Part shown: positions 62,376-64,000 of the stretch, piece by piece | Position numbering within the stretch: the first letter of the stretch is position 1 | How the letters are laid out: every line of letters starts with the position of its first letter | Virus record (IMG/VR): IMGVR_UViG_3300042295_001683 | Span: 1 to 64,000 of that record | Source of the DNA: a virus | Length of the DNA: 64,000 nt | Direction: 5' to 3' (one strand) | Position numbers and translations under genes: made by a program | The notes under the pieces: model-generated | Told to the model about the DNA's origin: nothing | Seen by the model: the letters and a program-made list of their open reading frames with translations, nothing else | Database searches by the model: none

Positions 62376-62659
62376 GACGCAACCTCAAAATTAACAATTT
62401 CAGACTCAATCATGTAATCAATTCCTAACTGATGTAGTGGATCGCTTGGATCGCACCAAAAGCGCCATGTAATCCAAACTTTACCAGAGCACCGAACATC
62501 AAACCAAACACGCGCAAAGTTTTCGCCATTTCTAGCAATAAATCCGTCATTACTCTTAGTAAATTTACGGCACTTGTAACCCGATTCAATCAGCTTATTT
62601 CTGATTGCTTGCAGCATTGGCTGTGCTTCTTCCTTCTCGATCTCGTATGTTGGGTTCAT
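62369..62659 (-). CDS. Hypothetical protein
   Basis: 96 aa from the ATG at 62659 (just after the upstream stop); an in-frame start at 62707 overlaps that gene. Trp/Cys-rich ('VRCSGKVWITWRFWCDPSDP'). Overlaps the RusA-like start by 7 bases. Confidence 0.5.
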   Translation of the reverse strand: MNPTYEIEKEEAQPMLQAIRNKLIESGYKCRKFTKSNDGFIARNGENFARVWFDVRCSGKVWITWRFWCDPSDPLHQLGIDYMIESEIVNFEVASC

Positions 62660-62669
62660 GGTGAAAAAC

Positions 62670-62936
62670 TTAATATTTTGGGCGGCGCAAATCTTGGATT
62701 TTTGCATTCAAACTTGCAACTACCGAGCAAACCCAAAACTCAAAATGTTGCCAGAAATTAGGCGCAACTTGTACGCAATCATTGGCATCAACATATTCGC
62801 CAATCTCATCTAGGAATAAGAGTGTTTTACCATAGCCATAGGAGCTATCAGCGCCATAGAGTTCAGCTTCTGCTGTCACATCAGAGCAGTGGTATATTTT
62901 GCCTTGATATAGGTAATAGTCGTTAGTGTCGTTCAT
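62670..62936 (-). CDS. Hypothetical protein
   Basis: 88 aa, Tyr/Asp-rich ('MNDTNDYYLYQGKIYHCSDV'). No motif. Function unknown. Confidence 0.5.
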   Translation of the reverse strand: MNDTNDYYLYQGKIYHCSDVTAEAELYGADSSYGYGKTLLFLDEIGEYVDANDCVQVAPNFWQHFEFWVCSVVASLNAKIQDLRRPKY

Positions 62937-62940
62937 GATT

Positions 62941-63315
62941 CTATCTAAAAGTCTCTTTCATATTTTTTGCGAACTTCTCTGAAACTTTAGCCAGATTTTC
63001 ATTAAACTCAGTGCGGTTTAATTCGATTTTGGGCTTGCAATACCCATTATCAAAATGTTCGCAAGCTTGGCATACTTTTTTAGGGACATTAAACGTGTTG
63101 GGTTTTGAGCTTTCGGGATATATGCCAGAAAAATCTTTGATGCGACATACGGTAGAAGCGCCCTTAATCAATACTTTCAATCCGTCTTTACTGATGATAG
63201 GCTCACCAGATCCAAGGGTAAGGACGGGCTTTTTATTGCCATCTTTAAAAACCCAAATGTTTCGCATCCATCGGATTCTGCCAAAGTCAAAAACATCAAA
63301 AATGTTACTCATCAT
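62941..63315 (-). CDS. Hypothetical protein with a Cys cluster
   Basis: 124 aa. 'VCQACEHFDNGYC' near residue 80 could bind a metal. Starts with two ATG codons overlapping the preceding stop. Function unknown. Confidence 0.5.
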   Translation of the reverse strand: MMSNIFDVFDFGRIRWMRNIWVFKDGNKKPVLTLGSGEPIISKDGLKVLIKGASTVCRIKDFSGIYPESSKPNTFNVPKKVCQACEHFDNGYCKPKIELNRTEFNENLAKVSEKFAKNMKETFR

Positions 63316-63404
63316 CTATCTCCTGTTTCTTTGTTTACACCCAAAACCACTTTAATAAATACAAGTGGTGAATCAGGCTTGGTTGTTCCCTTATGTCTAG
63401 CCAT
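63312..63404 (-). CDS. Truncated paralog of the 63595 protein
   Basis: 30 aa, 'MARHKGTTKPDSPLVFIKVV' and a short end; almost the same as the first 27 residues of the 63595-63744 product. Coupled at both ends by overlapping start and stop codons. Either a shortened copy or a functional micropeptide. Confidence 0.45.
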   Translation of the reverse strand: MARHKGTTKPDSPLVFIKVVLGVNKETGDR

Positions 63405-63529
63405 CAATCAAAAAGCTTTTGAAGCTCCCATAAAATTTTATTTGCAATAGATCGGCGATCAATCAATCCAGAGTAAACAAGGAAAAACGAAAGCCTTAAA
63501 ACAATAAGTTGAAATTGCAGTCTAACCAT
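63404..63529 (-). CDS. Small hydrophobic protein
   Basis: 41 aa, 'MVRLQFQLIVLRLSFFLVYS' then a helical end. Its stop overlaps the ATG of the 30-aa gene (TGATG). May be membrane-associated. Confidence 0.4.
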   Translation of the reverse strand: MVRLQFQLIVLRLSFFLVYSGLIDRRSIANKILWELQKLFD

Positions 63530-63594
63530 TTTTTTTACTTTGTTTGTAATTGCGTAGATTCCTTGCGTCATAGTTCTTTAGTTTTGTTTTGATT

Positions 63595-63744
63595 ACGATA
63601 TAAAGAGATCGCATCGCGCATAGTTTTGGCTTTTGTTCCTTCAGGGAGTGATTTATACCACTCCTCTGTTTCTTTGTTTACGCCCAAAACCACTTTAATA
63701 AATACAAGTGAATCGGGCTTGGTTGTGCCTTTAGGTCTAGCCAT
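63595..63744 (-). CDS. Small basic protein
   Basis: 49 aa, 'MARPKGTTKPDSLVFIKVVL' then a helix with 'TMRDAISLS' at the end, the size and layout of a CopG/RHH-type protein. Overlaps the gene at 63737 by 8 bases. Confidence 0.5.
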
Positions 63745-63919
63745 TGATTTGTTTTTTTCCGTTTGCGTCGTAACCTTTAGCAGCTAGCCATTTTTCAGCA
63801 CCTTTGCGGGTTTTGAATGACTTGGATTGAGTAAGTGTCAATGCTTCAAATGTTCCGTCACTATCTTCAAAAATTCCAGTGGTTAATGATTCGTTATTGC
63901 CTAAATCTAAAACTTGCAT
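63737..63919 (-). CDS. Hypothetical protein
   Basis: 60 aa. 'SKSFKTRKGAEKWLAAKGYD' is a pattern common in small phage proteins that carry a Lys-rich helix. GGAA-type ribosome-binding site upstream. The 63920-64000 end of the window shows no gene. Confidence 0.5.
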   Translation of the reverse strand: MQVLDLGNNESLTTGIFEDSDGTFEALTLTQSKSFKTRKGAEKWLAAKGYDANGKKQING

Positions 63920-64000
63920 CGCTTTTTCCTTTGTGTTATTTGCTATAAATTAAAAATTACCACTAATAAATAATTTTGTCAACCACCAAATAATAAATAC

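Overview
The window looks like part of the genome of a long-tailed phage, prophage or phage-plasmid of a cyanobacterium. The palindrome GCGATCGC and its core GATCGC (HIP1, a cyanobacterial signature) occur throughout. A small NblA-like gene (phycobilisome degradation) is present. The gene content is phage-typical: tape measure, frameshifted tail chaperones, tail tube, DnaB helicase, Bet annealing protein and three DNA methyltransferases. I see no capsid, portal, terminase large subunit or integrase, so the genome extends beyond the window. Function calls come from reading motifs by eye and from memory of families; no database was searched.

Layout. 1-986 (+): the end of a tail-fibre region. 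979-11806 (-): a dense, overlapping operon with two adenine methyltransferases, NblA-like, Gp37/Gp68-like, an orphan Phd-like protein, DnaB with a replisome organizer, a GIY-YIG-like protein and many small genes. 11903-11930: a terminator. 11989-19824 (-): one long coupled operon whose last six genes form a type IV CRISPR-like module (unknown 174 aa, Csf2/Cas7-like, Csf3/Cas5-like, CysH-like, cupin, Cas6/Cmx6-like), preceded by dCTP deaminase, a P-loop kinase and small genes. 19996-21937 (+): a divergent early operon. 22093-26711 (-): C5 methyltransferase, Bet and small genes. 26864-30174 (+): a Cro/CI-like HTH, a DinD-like protein, an ASCH-like protein and unknowns. 30336-31226 (-): three small genes. 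31322-34932 (+): small membrane proteins with an FtsK/TraG-like ATPase, plasmid-like in flavour. 34910-40784 (-): distal tail proteins. 40946-49292: an accessory island, mostly on +, lying between the tape measure gene and the distal tail genes; it holds repeated promoter cassettes, antirepressor-type regulators, and a Cas12/TnpB-like nuclease (-) with a 5-repeat CRISPR array and a divergent HTH regulator. 49294-54965 (-): tape measure, chaperones, tail tube. 55065-56704 (+): a moron. 56799-63919 (-): tail completion and accessory genes, with a tRNA-like element on +.

The most interesting content is CRISPR-related. First, a type IV-B-like effector operon has acquired a Cas6 and a cupin and has no visible array of its own. 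Second, a compact Cas12/TnpB-like effector ends inside the first repeat of its own array: the repeat encodes the last five residues and the stop codon. The promoter between the effector and its HTH neighbour carries an inverted repeat (TAGTA-N4-TACTA) that recurs, in two exact and one degraded copy, in three promoters 10-12 kb away, suggesting a small regulon. Other notable items are a lambda-type GGGAAAG frameshift site in the tail chaperones, two plausible proteins encoded in overlapping frames at the C5 methyltransferase, and a tRNA with an extra hairpin in its anticodon arm.

Genes are tightly packed: ATGA or TAATG overlaps are the rule, and many real genes are under 60 codons. Start sites were chosen mainly from these overlaps and from visible Shine-Dalgarno sequences.
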